Assembly: GCF_000372725.1 (NCBI RefSeq)
Contig: NW_005196021.1
Span: 216,351 to 280,350 of the forward strand
Reading direction: 5' to 3'
Source of the DNA: Emiliania huxleyi CCMP1516
Taxonomy: Eukaryota; Haptophyta; Isochrysidales; Noelaerhabdaceae
DNA: 64,000 nt
In this document: piece by piece, positions 51,405 through 60,912 of the stretch
Position numbering within the stretch: the first letter of the stretch is position 1
Layout: every line of letters begins with the position of its first letter
The notes under the pieces: model-generated
The model's database searches: none
What the model was told of the DNA's origin: nothing
Seen by the model: the letters and a program-made list of their open reading frames with translations, nothing else
Program-made: the position numbers and the translations under genes

Positions 51405-52025
51405 GTGCGAGAAGGGCTAGCCGCAGGCAGCTAGCCCATGAGGAGAGCGTCCATAGACACCTCACTAGACCCCACATACGGTCTCGTCCGTGCCTCGCAG
51501 GCCGGTGAGATTGCTAGAGGTGGAGCAAGCTGCTCTAGCCTCACATGTCACTTCCTGTTGTCTGTTGTTTGAGTTGTGCCCTTGTTTGTGCCCTTGGCAC
51601 CGAGGAGTGCTGGGGGGGGCGACAGGGAGGATGTGGCCCTGAGTTATGTGTACGCCGACTCAGGGTGTGTGGCAGCCAGCTGGCTGTGTGTCTTGTGAGC
51701 CTGTTTGTGTCTGTGTGTCGCTCGTGCGTGTCGTCATCATCTGTCTAGCGTCCACCCATACCGCGTTGGTGTCCAGTCCGAGCCTGGCTGTTCTTCACCT
51801 TTCTACCTACCTACCTACTGACTGACTGGGTGGGTGGGTGGGAGGGGTATCAAATCAAGTATAGCCTGGGACGGAGCGGGCAGTCTGCCGCGAGCCGCGT
51901 CGCGTCGCCATCGGAGATGGCGCCAAAGACGGGAGCACGGGGGGGACCGAACGCCGCCAAGGAATATCAGAACGTGCCCACACCACCAAGTCGCAAACTC
52001 GCAAGCCCGAAAGGACGCACGACGC
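51405..52025. other. intergenic; right part duplicated at 15 kb
   Basis: 51838-52025 is upstream sequence of the SHOCT gene and is duplicated, inverted, near 15.3-15.5 kb. 51405-51837 is absent from that copy. A (ctac)n/(gact)n/(tggg)n run lies at 51805-51845. Confidence 0.5.
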
Positions 52026-53495
52026 ATGACCTCCGGCACGACGATGGCCACCCCGCGCGCCGACGTCGACGACATCAACGTCGACGTCGAGCAGTCCGCC
52101 TCCGCCGGCAAGCCGGCCAAGAAGCGCACCAACCCGCTCGCGACGATCTCCAACCTCCGCCACATCCTCAGCGTCCACAAGGCGGCGGGAGCCGTGGGCG
52201 GGGCCGTGGGCGGGGCTGTCGACACCGCCGGCGCCGCCTCGCGCGAGACGGCGCTGCTCGCGGGCCGCACGTTGCTGATGCTGCTCAACAACCCGATCAC
52301 CGGCCCGGCCACCATGCGCATGCTGCGCGAGGGCCCCGACACCGCCACCGCGCTCCTCGACCTGCTGCTGGTGCCCGTGCTGCCGACGGTGCGCATGCTC
52401 GTGGGCAAAGAGCTGATCGAGATGTCCCAGCCTGGCGCGGCCGTCCCCGTCAACAGCGTCATCACCTTCGCCTTTGCGCGCCGCCTCAATGTCGAGCCCG
52501 GCGACCTGCGCGCGGGCAAGGTCGTCCCGGAGCTGAGCCTGCGCCTCTCGCCCCTCGCGGCGGGGCTCGGCGGGATGGTCAAGATGGTTGGACAGAGCGG
52601 CGCCGCCGTCGGCTCCACGGCCGCGTCCGCCGTGCCCGGCAAGAAGACGAGGAAGGCGAAGGCCGACGACGCGCAGGGCTCGGTGGCGGCGCTCAAGGAG
52701 CTGCGCGACGCGGGCATCATCTCGGGGCGAGAGTACGAGCGGAAGAAGGCCAAGGCGCTGGGGACGAACGCGGAGAAGGCGTACGAGGACGGCTTCGCCG
52801 CCGGGCGCGCGGCCGCTCGGGCGGAGCGCGGCCCCTTTGCCGCCTGCCTTCCCAAGGCGCAGACGGCGGCTGAGGCGGCCGAGGCCAAGGCGGCGGCGGA
52901 GGCCAAGGCGGCGGCGGAGGCCAAGGCCAGGGAGGAGTGGCCGGTGGAGTACCGCGACATCAAGGAGCAGATCATCAAGATGACGCCCACGCTCAAGTTC
53001 TCGCTCTCGCTCGGTCAGCTCGACGCCTATGTCGGCGCGACCGGCTGGCTCGGGTCGCTGCTCTCGGGCTCGACGCAGCCGTCCGAGGCGGCGCTCGCGC
53101 GGCTGCGGCTCGAGCGCGTGTCGGTCGAGGCGCGGGTGCGCATCTTCTGGCACCCGCGCGCGCAGAAGGCCAAGGTCGTGATGCTGAGCGAGCCGCCGCC
53201 CAAGGTGGTTGAGCTGTCGCACGAGCTGACAGTCTTGCGGTCGTGCGCGGTGCCGCCCGAGCTCAACCAGCGGCTGCTCGAGCTGGTGCTGCCAAAGCTG
53301 GCGGGCAAGTTCTTCGACATCGACCTGAAGCCGCCCCGCGGCGAGGACGCCGCGCCGGACAGCGGCGACGAGGCTGCGGGCAGGGCGGGCAAGAAGAAGA
53401 CGAAGAAGAGCTCCTCCGGGATGGGGAAGAGGAGCCCGCGGGGGGAGGGGGAGTCCGAGGCCAAGGCGGACGACGAGGCCGCGGACGACGAGTGA
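52026..53495 (+). CDS. SHOCT-domain-containing protein, otherwise unknown
   Basis: Single exon, 489 aa from the ATG at 52026 (another Met at codon 7). N-terminal basic/acidic stretch, a hydrophobic part (TLLMLLNNPITGPATMRMLR; LLDLLLVPVLPTVRMLVGK) that could bind membrane, then a SHOCT-like helix pair SVAALKELRDAGIISGREYE with KKAKAL, an Ala/Glu/Lys coiled coil, and a C-terminal domain (LKFSLSLGQLDAYVGATGW; ARVRIFWHPRAQKAKVVML; LLELVLPKLAGKFFDIDL) that resembles a lipid-binding or SMP-like fold only vaguely. It ends in an acidic/basic disordered tail. Role unknown. Confidence 0.65.
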   Translation: MTSGTTMATPRADVDDINVDVEQSASAGKPAKKRTNPLATISNLRHILSVHKAAGAVGGAVGGAVDTAGAASRETALLAGRTLLMLLNNPITGPATMRMLREGPDTATALLDLLLVPVLPTVRMLVGKELIEMSQPGAAVPVNSVITFAFARRLNVEPGDLRAGKVVPELSLRLSPLAAGLGGMVKMVGQSGAAVGSTAASAVPGKKTRKAKADDAQGSVAALKELRDAGIISGREYERKKAKALGTNAEKAYEDGFAAGRAAARAERGPFAACLPKAQTAAEAAEAKAAAEAKAAAEAKAREEWPVEYRDIKEQIIKMTPTLKFSLSLGQLDAYVGATGWLGSLLSGSTQPSEAALARLRLERVSVEARVRIFWHPRAQKAKVVMLSEPPPKVVELSHELTVLRSCAVPPELNQRLLELVLPKLAGKFFDIDLKPPRGEDAAPDSGDEAAGRAGKKKTKKSSSGMGKRSPRGEGESEAKADDEAADDE

Positions 53496-53850
53496 GGCGG
53501 GGGCGCACCGCCGCGCACCGCTCCTCGCAGAGGCGTCTATTGAACCAGTGGCGCTGTCGCCGGCCGAGCCGCTCGCCGATGCCAAGATGCGACACTGACC
53601 TGACTGACCGTTCTTTGTTAGAACTTAGATCGTGTGACGGTCAGAATGTGAGACTGAGAGAGCCGTCAGAGAGTGTCGCCTCCTGGTCTTGTCTCGTACG
53701 TTGTCTACTAAAAATGGGATGCAAATTCTAATGTGAAGGGCGGACGAACTCTCTCTCTCCCTCTCTCCCCACCTTCACCCATCTCAGCGAGACACGGAGC
53801 ACACACTCCTCCGTTTGAGAAAGCGGACGGACGCTCTCTGCTGAGCAGGC
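53496..53850. other. convergent intergenic, no gene seen
   Basis: Lies between the 3' ends of the SHOCT gene (+) and the lipase gene (-). No supported exon. Confidence 0.5.
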
Positions 53851-54848
53851 TCAAACGTGACCGTTGCGTCGCAAGAAGCGGCTGCAGTCGTCGAAGCCCT
53901 GCCGCACCAGCTCCTCGGCAGCCGCCGGCTCGCCGAGTCGGACGACGCGGTGGAGCTGCTTGACGGAGGCGACGTCGATCCAGACGCCCGGTGAGATGGG
54001 CACGCGCCACGGAGCCGTGCCAGCGTCCGAGCCGTCGGCTGAGGAGGTCGGGCTGATGTCGAAGTCGCCGCCGAACGGGCTGACGATGATCGTTCGGCTG
54101 CCGGGCTCCGAGCCGCGCGGAAAGTTGTCGAGGATGCCGCCTGACGCGGCGGTGGCGACGCGGGTCGGCCCTTGTGCCCTGTTCGTCGGGGGAGCGCCGG
54201 GCAGGCCCACCGTCGAGCAGTCTGGGAACCTTCCAGGGACCCTCTAGGACCTTCTAGGCCAGGCCCACCGTCGAGCAATCCGCTGAAGTGCGTGGGCGCC
54301 GGGTGGGCGCTGCTTGTGATGCCGGGCAAGTACGCGCTCGCCAGGCAGGCGTCGACCAGGTCCGAGCGCGACTCAAAGGTTGAGCGGCGCGTCGCCACCA
54401 GCCGCGGGAAGCTGCGCGAGTCAACGAGCGCGACCTCGACCCTGCCGCTGCACCGCTCGTGCGCGTCCTCGGGCAGCAGCGCCTCGAGCTCTGGCCGCAC
54501 AAGCGAGAGGAGTTCGCAACCGAGCGCGCCTGCCCACTGCGAGAGAGGGATCAAAGACGGGCACTTTGCGGGATGCGCACCTCACGGGAACGGGGCGCCG
54601 CGCAGAGGCGACGCGTTGTGGACGGACTGCAGCAGCCGCGCGAACGTGTCAGCCGCATCCGCCTGCGAGACGCCGCTCGCACACGCTACCGCGACAAAGC
54701 TGCCTGCCGACGTGCCCACGAAGCGAGAGCGGGCGGGGCAGAAGAGAGCGGATGGGACGTCGCCAGCGACGAGCCGTTCCCACACCCCGACAAAGTAGCC
54801 GCCGAGCAGTCCAGCGCCCGAGAAGCTCCAGTGGACGGGGCGACTCAT
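53851..54848 (-). CDS. patatin-like phospholipase/ATGL-type lipase
   Basis: Acyl hydrolase with a Ser-Asp dyad, acting on phospholipids or triacylglycerol. Exons 54848-54597 (donor GC, least certain), 54536-54269 and 54140-53851 give 269 aa. Visible: oxyanion region HWSFSGAGLLGGYFVGVW, nucleophile elbow FVGTSAGSFVAVACASG, ATGL-like SGRVEVALVDSRSFPRLV and FESRSDLVDACLASAYLPG, then the catalytic Asp in FSGLLDGGILDNFPRG, completed across intron 2, and TIIVSPFGGDFDISP. The end FDDCSRFLRRNGHV matches the short PNPLA core without the ATGL C-terminal lipid-binding extension. Intron 2 carries an introner-like insert. Confidence 0.87.
54202..54280 (-). repeat. introner-like element B in lipase intron 2
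   Basis: 21-bp direct repeats 54202-54222 and 54260-54280 (one mismatch, sequence around LLDGG) flank a 37-bp insert reading cctagaaggtcctagagg and tggaaggttcccag on the gene strand, a diverged relative of the inserts at 27.7 and 62.75 kb. Confidence 0.82.
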
Positions 54849-55807
54849 GCCGGCACCGGCACGCCGCCGGCTCGGCTGATGATCGCCCGCCGCTCTTTAT
54901 TTCCGAGCTCTCGGGCCTGCTCCACCGGACCTTCTCGGAGGCCGCCGAGTCCGCACGATGGAACAGGCCGGCCTTAGCCCTAAACCGCTTGGGCCCCCCT
55001 TTTTTCAACGCCGGCCGCGACACCGTCCAAGCGTCGAGCAGTCTCCCAGCCCTCACGGGGTCCCCCCTTGCCCGGGGGGGCGAGGGAACCCGAGATGCTG
55101 GGGCGAGCCTTGGCGAGACTGCGTCAGCTGTTCCCACAGCAGGCTGGAAGTACCTCGCCAGGGCGAGCAGGGTTCGAGCAACGAGCGCCCTGGCGTGAGC
55201 CAAAGACACTCCGTCCGCGGTCTCAGACCTACTGCGGTCTCGGGCACCGTACCCATACTACTCAAAAGTATAATATACTACCACAAAGCACCACTAGCGA
55301 TTTCGCGCGGAGGGCGTAGTGAAGCGCTGGGGCGCTCACTGTGTGTTATTCGGGTGGGGATCCATCAGTGGTAACCGACTTTAGTCACAGATCCAAGCTC
55401 AGACGCCACACCAACACCACAAACACGCTCACTTCGCCGCTGCTGTAGATGGGCCCCCGGGGGCCCATACTACGTCGAAGTATGGACCCGATCTCGGCAC
55501 TCACGGGCTACCACGCGCCCGTGCGCGGCGCGGGCCGCACCGCCCATGCCCCCGGGTCACCGACCCCGCCTCTCGGCCCTCTCGGCCCTCAGGAGCGTGC
55601 GGGAGACCGGCGAGGGGCGCGCCGCGCGCCGCCTGCAGCGCCGCCAGAGGCATTGCCGCCTCCGCTGGCGGGGTTCCCGCGCGTCCGCCCGCGCGCGCGC
55701 CCGCGCCCGCCGCGCCCGCGGGCGTCGGATGCGCCGCCCTCCTTCTCCTTCTTCTCGATGGCAGACCGCGCGTGCTTGTCCGGGTCGGCGGCGTGGTCGA
55801 GGGGAAG
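54849..55807. other. no supported gene
   Basis: Contains palindromic gggcccccgggggccc (about 55450-55466) and short agtata-type motifs repeated at about 55265, 55478 and 56530. No recognised coding exon. Confidence 0.4.
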
Positions 55808-56255
55808 GTCGCCGGCGGCCGCAACTCCGCCGCCGTCGCTCCGCCGGCTCTGATCGAGTATCTGGCGTTGAGGGCGGCGGCGCAACGCGGGTCTGACGCA
55901 TCCATCACCACGAGCCTCGCGACCGCGGTCGTGGCACACCTGGCGGCGGCTCTCGGGGCCGTCTCTACGGCGCTCGACGCCGTGTGAGGTCGCTGGCGGC
56001 CGCAACTCCGCCGCCGTCGCTCCGCCGGCTCTGACCGAGTATCGGGCGTTGAGGGCGGCGGCGCAACGCGGGTCTGACGCATCCATCACCACGAGCCTCG
56101 CGACCGCGGTCGTGGCACACCTGGCGGCGGCTCTCGGGGCCGTCTCTACGGCGCTCGACGCCGTGTGAGGTCGCCGGCGGCCGCAACTCTGCCGCCGTCG
56201 CTCCGCCGGCTCAACCGAGTATCGGGCGTTGAGGGCGGCGGCGCAAAGTGGGTCT
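55808..56255. repeat. 181-bp tandem repeat, about 2.5 copies
   Basis: Units begin at 55808, 55989 and 56170 (landmarks ggcggccgcaactc and gacgcatccatcaccacgag). The first two are nearly identical; the third stops halfway. Frames are open on both strands because the unit is not a multiple of three and is GC-rich; no gene is inferred. Confidence 0.88.
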
Positions 56256-56796
56256 GGTGCGCCACCGGCCACAACCCTTGCCACCGCCCTTGCCGCCGCC
56301 CTTGCCACCCTTTGCCGCCTTGCCTACGCCGCGGGCGGCGGTGGGAGCGGCCTGCTGGGCTAGCATGTTGTCCTTGCTGGGGACGGGCACGTGGAACGCA
56401 CGTTACATGTTTGAACGGCCTCCGGGATTCAAACAAAAAATAGCCAAGGCCCTCTCGCAACCCCTCCGACCCCCCGGGACCCGTGGGCGTCGAAGAGGCG
56501 GCCTCGGGGGGCCGTTCTGAGTTCATACTACCTCGAAGTATATCATACTGCGTCAAAGCACCGGTCCCGAGTCCGACTGTTATATGATAGTAATAGAGCA
56601 GTTTGGTCGGAGGGCGCCCGGGTCGCCCCGGAGCGGCCCCGCGCGGGGAGGTGGGTGGAGGGCGGGCGCCACGCCGTCGGGCAGGCCGCGCGGGGACGCA
56701 GCCGGGGCCAGCGCGCGGCGCTAGAGGGCCGGGCGCAAACTTGTTGCACCTGCACCTGCACCTGCACCTGGGTGCAGCGAGTTTTGGTGGTTCGAA
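56256..56796. other. no supported gene
   Basis: Minus strand shows a Gly/Lys-rich frame (KGGKGGGKGGGKG at about 56265-56320) that may be coding but cannot be placed. A cctgca tandem run at about 56746-56770. Confidence 0.35.
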
Positions 56797-57870
56797 ATGC
56801 GGAGCGCGCAGTCCGTTGTGGTTCGAAACGCGATGCCTCCGTTGGGAGACACGGACGGCGCCGGCGGGAGCGACGCGGCCGGCGAGGCGCCGCACTCGGT
56901 CGCCGTCCTGACGGTGATCAGCGAGCCGGTCGAGCGTGACCAGTTGCATTCGAATCTGAGCACCACATTGAGGCCGTTGGTGGAGAGGGAGCGTCGCGAG
57001 CGAGGTGACGAGGATGGAGCTGTGGGTGTAGCCGGTCGAGGCACGGCCGCGTCGTCCACGACGAGTCGTCGGAGAAGGGCGAGACGTCGAAGCGCCGTGA
57101 CGGTGATTCTCGGGCCGAGGCCGATGTCTCGTAGGGAGGAGCTGACTTGTCAGCGCCTTCGCAACGCGGTTCAATTGTGGACGACGGTGTACACGGAGAT
57201 GGGATGGTGCGACGACATGCGGGACAAGCTGCGATTGCACATGCTTCTGCATGCTACGTGTTCGCACCGCGAGGTCGAACCGAGGTTTATACGGGTGTGG
57301 CTCCAGGGCCCGGTGCTCCAGGATGCAGCGGCTGCGAACCGGCGCAGGTGTGTCCGCAATGCGCTCACTAACGTGGCTGAGCAGGAGCATGAGGACGGCA
57401 ACCACGCACGAATGTCTGTGCTGTACGCGCGAGCGATGCTGGCCTATCATTACACACTGGCTGCGATCGGGAAGCACATGCATAACCTACAAGACGGAGA
57501 GCAGAGTACGGATTCAGATCTTGATGAGGCGGGAGAGATCTTGGTTGCCGCCGAGGATCTGCTTTCCCAGCTGGAATCAGTGAAGCAGATGTGGTACAAT
57601 GCCGGTTTTCAAGGCAACTTTGCGGAGAAGAGTGTGCGTGACGCCTTTGCGGATCGGACTAGTAGTGTGCTTGCCCAGCTGGCAGTGACGTCACTGCACA
57701 CGTTGCAGAACCACTTGCGAAATACGACTGCCGGTGCGAGGTTTTCGGAGATTGCTGGTGATATGTCTGCAAGGACCAGCACGACAGAGCGGCAAGAGCG
57801 AGACAACAAGGAGGCGGGGGCGTCTTCGGCTGCTGAGGTTACGCAGACCGACTGCAGCAAGAGGCTTTGA
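56797..57870 (+). CDS. intronless orphan protein, 357 aa
   Basis: Clean ATG-to-stop frame with balanced composition: PLGDTDGAGG, ELTCQRLRNAVQLWTTVYTE, DKLRLHMLLHATCSHREVEP, YARAMLAYHYTLAAIGKHMH, FQGNFAEKSVRDAFADRTSS. Mostly helical, no membrane segment or signal peptide, Ser/Thr-rich tail. No family recognised. Like the ORF at 5178 it lacks introns and sits in a repeat-rich area, with a 28-bp inverted repeat pair starting 90 bp downstream. Confidence 0.6.
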   Translation: MRSAQSVVVRNAMPPLGDTDGAGGSDAAGEAPHSVAVLTVISEPVERDQLHSNLSTTLRPLVERERRERGDEDGAVGVAGRGTAASSTTSRRRRARRRSAVTVILGPRPMSRREELTCQRLRNAVQLWTTVYTEMGWCDDMRDKLRLHMLLHATCSHREVEPRFIRVWLQGPVLQDAAAANRRRCVRNALTNVAEQEHEDGNHARMSVLYARAMLAYHYTLAAIGKHMHNLQDGEQSTDSDLDEAGEILVAAEDLLSQLESVKQMWYNAGFQGNFAEKSVRDAFADRTSSVLAQLAVTSLHTLQNHLRNTTAGARFSEIAGDMSARTSTTERQERDNKEAGASSAAEVTQTDCSKRL

Positions 57871-57961
57871 GGGAGCTTACACACTGACGGCGTTGTCGAG
57901 CGTGTGTGTATTTGTGTGCGGGGTTGATGTGTGTGGGCTTGGTAACGTGTGGTTATAATCT

Positions 57962-58168
57962 GTTCACCATAGCCTCCGGGGAAAAGATACAACCATGGAT
58001 GGCGCGTTCCATTTATTCCATAGCGCACAAGCTTGTGTGAGCGAGCGCTGGAAAGGCGTGGCTGGGTGACGCAGGGGAATGCAGGCAGGGGGATGGAGGG
58101 CTCGGTAGTGGCGGCAAGGGTAGTGGTGGTGAGTGACGGCTATCTTTTCCCCGGAGGCTATGGTGAAC
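57962..58168. repeat. 28-bp perfect inverted repeat pair, 207-bp element
   Basis: 57962-57989 and 58141-58168 are exact reverse complements (gttcaccatagcctccgggg and on), separated by 151 bp. Could be a small MITE or a transcript hairpin; no flanking duplication noticed. Confidence 0.8.
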
Positions 58169-58899
58169 TCTCTCTCTCTCTCTTAGGTATGTTGTTGGCA
58201 AACCAAGAGACAGAGCTCACACAGGATCACAGCGGGAGGAAAGCGGCGAGTCGCAATTCCAGGGGTCGTTGTGGCGGGCCACCCTGTCCAGAAGGGCATG
58301 GATGCCGATCTTTCGACCGAGTCTGTCTGATTTCGCCTCGCCGCCTCCCGATGGTGGTAAGGCTGGAGAGCCAAACAAAGCGGCGGAGATGGCGGGGGAG
58401 GGCGGGGGATCGAGGAAAGCAAGACTCGCACCGACCCTTCACGAACCGAAAGGCAGATTCTATATTCCAGGATGGCATTCTTCGAAATAGAATGGGCGCC
58501 GCAGCGGCCAGGGAGTTGTTTTGCGTTCCGGCGGCGTCGCGTGGTCGTCGGAGTCGCCTCTGGCCGCCGCTCAGGTCCTCGGTCACCGCGGCCTGCGCGC
58601 GGGGCGGAGTATGGGGCTCTCAGCGGCGGCGCCGGCGGAGCGAGCAAACAAAGAGCGAGGCGGCGGAGGGGGCCGGGAGGGGCCGCCGCCCGGTCCAGGA
58701 GCGCCCGAGCCCGCCGGAGGTCGCCATTCGACCTCCCAGACAGATCCGCAAGCCTCAGAAGCGGGTATTGCCTCGAAGCGGGCGGGCGCGGGCGCGGGCG
58801 AGGATTCTGGAAGCGGGTATCGCCGCTTGGGTGCCGATTTATGGGCTGAAACAGCGCCAAAACGCTCCTACAAGCAAAAAAAATTTTTTGGAAAAAGGC

Positions 58900-59364
58900 C
58901 CCCTCAAAAATCCCTCGAAAAAATCCGGCGTTCCGTTTGCTCCGCACATCCACCGCCTTGTGCGCCTCCGTCGCCTTGGACGGCTCCTCCTCGTCGGTGG
59001 AGGACGGCTCCTCCTCGTCGCGTCGTCTCGTGGTCGCGTCGTCCATGCCTTGCTGCACAGGCAAAGGCCCACGCAGAGGGCTGTGCCCATCGGAACGGTC
59101 AGAGCCAGTTGTTACTGAAGGCACGGTGGTGCCGTCAGCGGTCGCAGTCGCAGCGCCGGCGTCGAGCTTGCACTCCTTTGCCGTCGCAACCGAGTCCAGC
59201 GCCGAGTCCGGAGGAGCTGCAATCTTTACCTTGGCTTTTGCCTGAGCGTCGGCAAACGCGTGCCACTCCTGCGGCCACAACAATCGATGGTGGGTCGGAA
59301 GATTGTCGTCGTCCACGACGAGGAGGTCCCCCTGACAGAAGGCCACCGCGCGATCGTCAGCCAT
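58900..59364 (-). CDS. hypothetical protein fragment
   Basis: Frame with ATG at about 59364: MADDRAVAFCQGDLLVVDDD, NLPTHHRLLWPQEWHAFADA, KIAAPPDSALDSVATAKECK, then acidic/Thr-rich sequence. An upstream in-frame Cys-rich stretch (CHCLLCSSVWPDC) suggests a longer protein. GDLLVVDDDNLP faintly recalls C-termini of some retroelement integrases. Beyond 58900 the frame is low complexity. Weak call. Confidence 0.3.
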
Positions 59365-59890
59365 CGCGTGCAGGCAATCCGGCCAGACAGAAGAGCACAG
59401 CAGGCAATGACAATCCGGATTGGCCAATGACGCCCGACAAGTTTCAGCGTAACGAGCGGGTAGCAACTGCCACCTCGGATTAGTAGTCGGTCTTTGGTTG
59501 GAGCGTGTGTGTCGCTGGGGCCAAACTACTGCAATCCTCGTTGAAGCACCAGTTCATGTGCACTTTCCCGCCTGTGCTTTCACAAACCATGGATCACGCT
59601 GAGCCTGACAGCTGGTTTCGATCCGGTCGGCAAGATGGTCAGCCACGGGTGCACGTGGCCCACGGGCTTGGCGTCGGCTCTCCGCAACCGCCAGTTGGGC
59701 GTGTTGTTGCAAACTTGAACGAATCAAAAAGCGCTCAAAAATCGACCGAACGCAACCTTCAACGCCGTTTTAAGTACGTCGAGGACCAGGCGAGCAACGG
59801 CTGGGCAAAATCTCTTCTCGGCACGCGCTCCGAAAATCGTATTCCGTGTAAACGCAGCGGTGTATCCAAATTGCAAATAAAAAACGTAAA

Positions 59891-60800
59891 CGCTCTGGGG
59901 GGGCGCGGGGGCCCCCGGAGGCACCGTGCGCCGCGCAGCAGTGCGGAAACGGGGCTCCGGCTCCGTTAGTCTCCGTTAGCACCAACTTCCCGAATGAGTA
60001 CGGTTGAGTAGAGGGCAGATTTGGAGAGATCTCGAGGAGTACACACAGATAGACCCTCTAACCAAAAGAAAACTCCGACCTGATCGGTCGTACTGACCGC
60101 CGACAGATCACTCCAGACAGCAGACAGGCCGACGTCTGCACACGGCCGGCCGGGCGAGAGGCTTGACACGATCCGACCCTGCGACCCTGACGCTGCTGCT
60201 CTACCTATCAGACATGCACTGCTGACTGCTGCCACAATATGCGACCGGTGCTGGCCCACTTGGCGGCCTTCCCCGGTCAGTGGTGAGGCGCAGTTTAGAG
60301 CTGTCGATGGCGCGATGCCGCACTGGTCCCACATTGGTAACACGAGACCACCACGTTTGCCGGTCCAAGAGAGAGGCACTGGTGCTGTCCTGAGAAGGTG
60401 CGTGGTCCCTCTTGACTGCCCATGCGCGCGAGGCTGTGTAGGCATAGCCTCGAGAGTGCCAGCAGCCAATCCGAGGCAGTTTGTGACGCGCATTGCGTCA
60501 GAAGCGTGCACGCAGCTGGAAGGACACCTTCCTACTGGCCGTACGATCAGGTCGTCACTGAATGGTGGATACTAAGGCCGCGAGCTATGCGGGTGATCAA
60601 TTGTGCAGCATGGCACGGTCAGCAGCGCCGACAGGCTGTCGCAAGGCGTGATAGCATGGCCGCAAGTACGCCGAATTCCGAAAAAATCAAGCGAAAAATC
60701 GCGCAAAAAACGTCGAAAAATCGGCGCCTGCGGCGGGCAATGGGACCCCATCGCCCCCCCGCATGGATACCCTCTAGGGCCCCCGCGCCCCCCCAGAGCG
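59891..60800. repeat. pair of 24-bp inverted repeats around a 0.9-kb segment
   Basis: 59891-59914 (cgctctggggggg, cgc, then g and c runs) and 60777-60800 are exact reverse complements. The interior has no recognised gene; A-rich tracts lie just outside the left arm and inside the right arm. Possible fold-back element, though the GC runs weaken the case. Confidence 0.5.
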
Positions 60801-60912
60801 TAAACGAGAACAGCGACCAGCTCGGAGACGGCAGACGCTCGCGCTTGCTCCCGCTCTCTCACCAACGACCCTCTTCCGAACACGTCCACGTGCGTCCACA
60901 CTCTCTTTCCGC

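Noticed and set aside
58183..58900. Remainder of the 427-codon minus-strand frame
   Set aside because: Arg/Pro-rich composition without coding character; only the upstream part was kept as a weak hypothetical.
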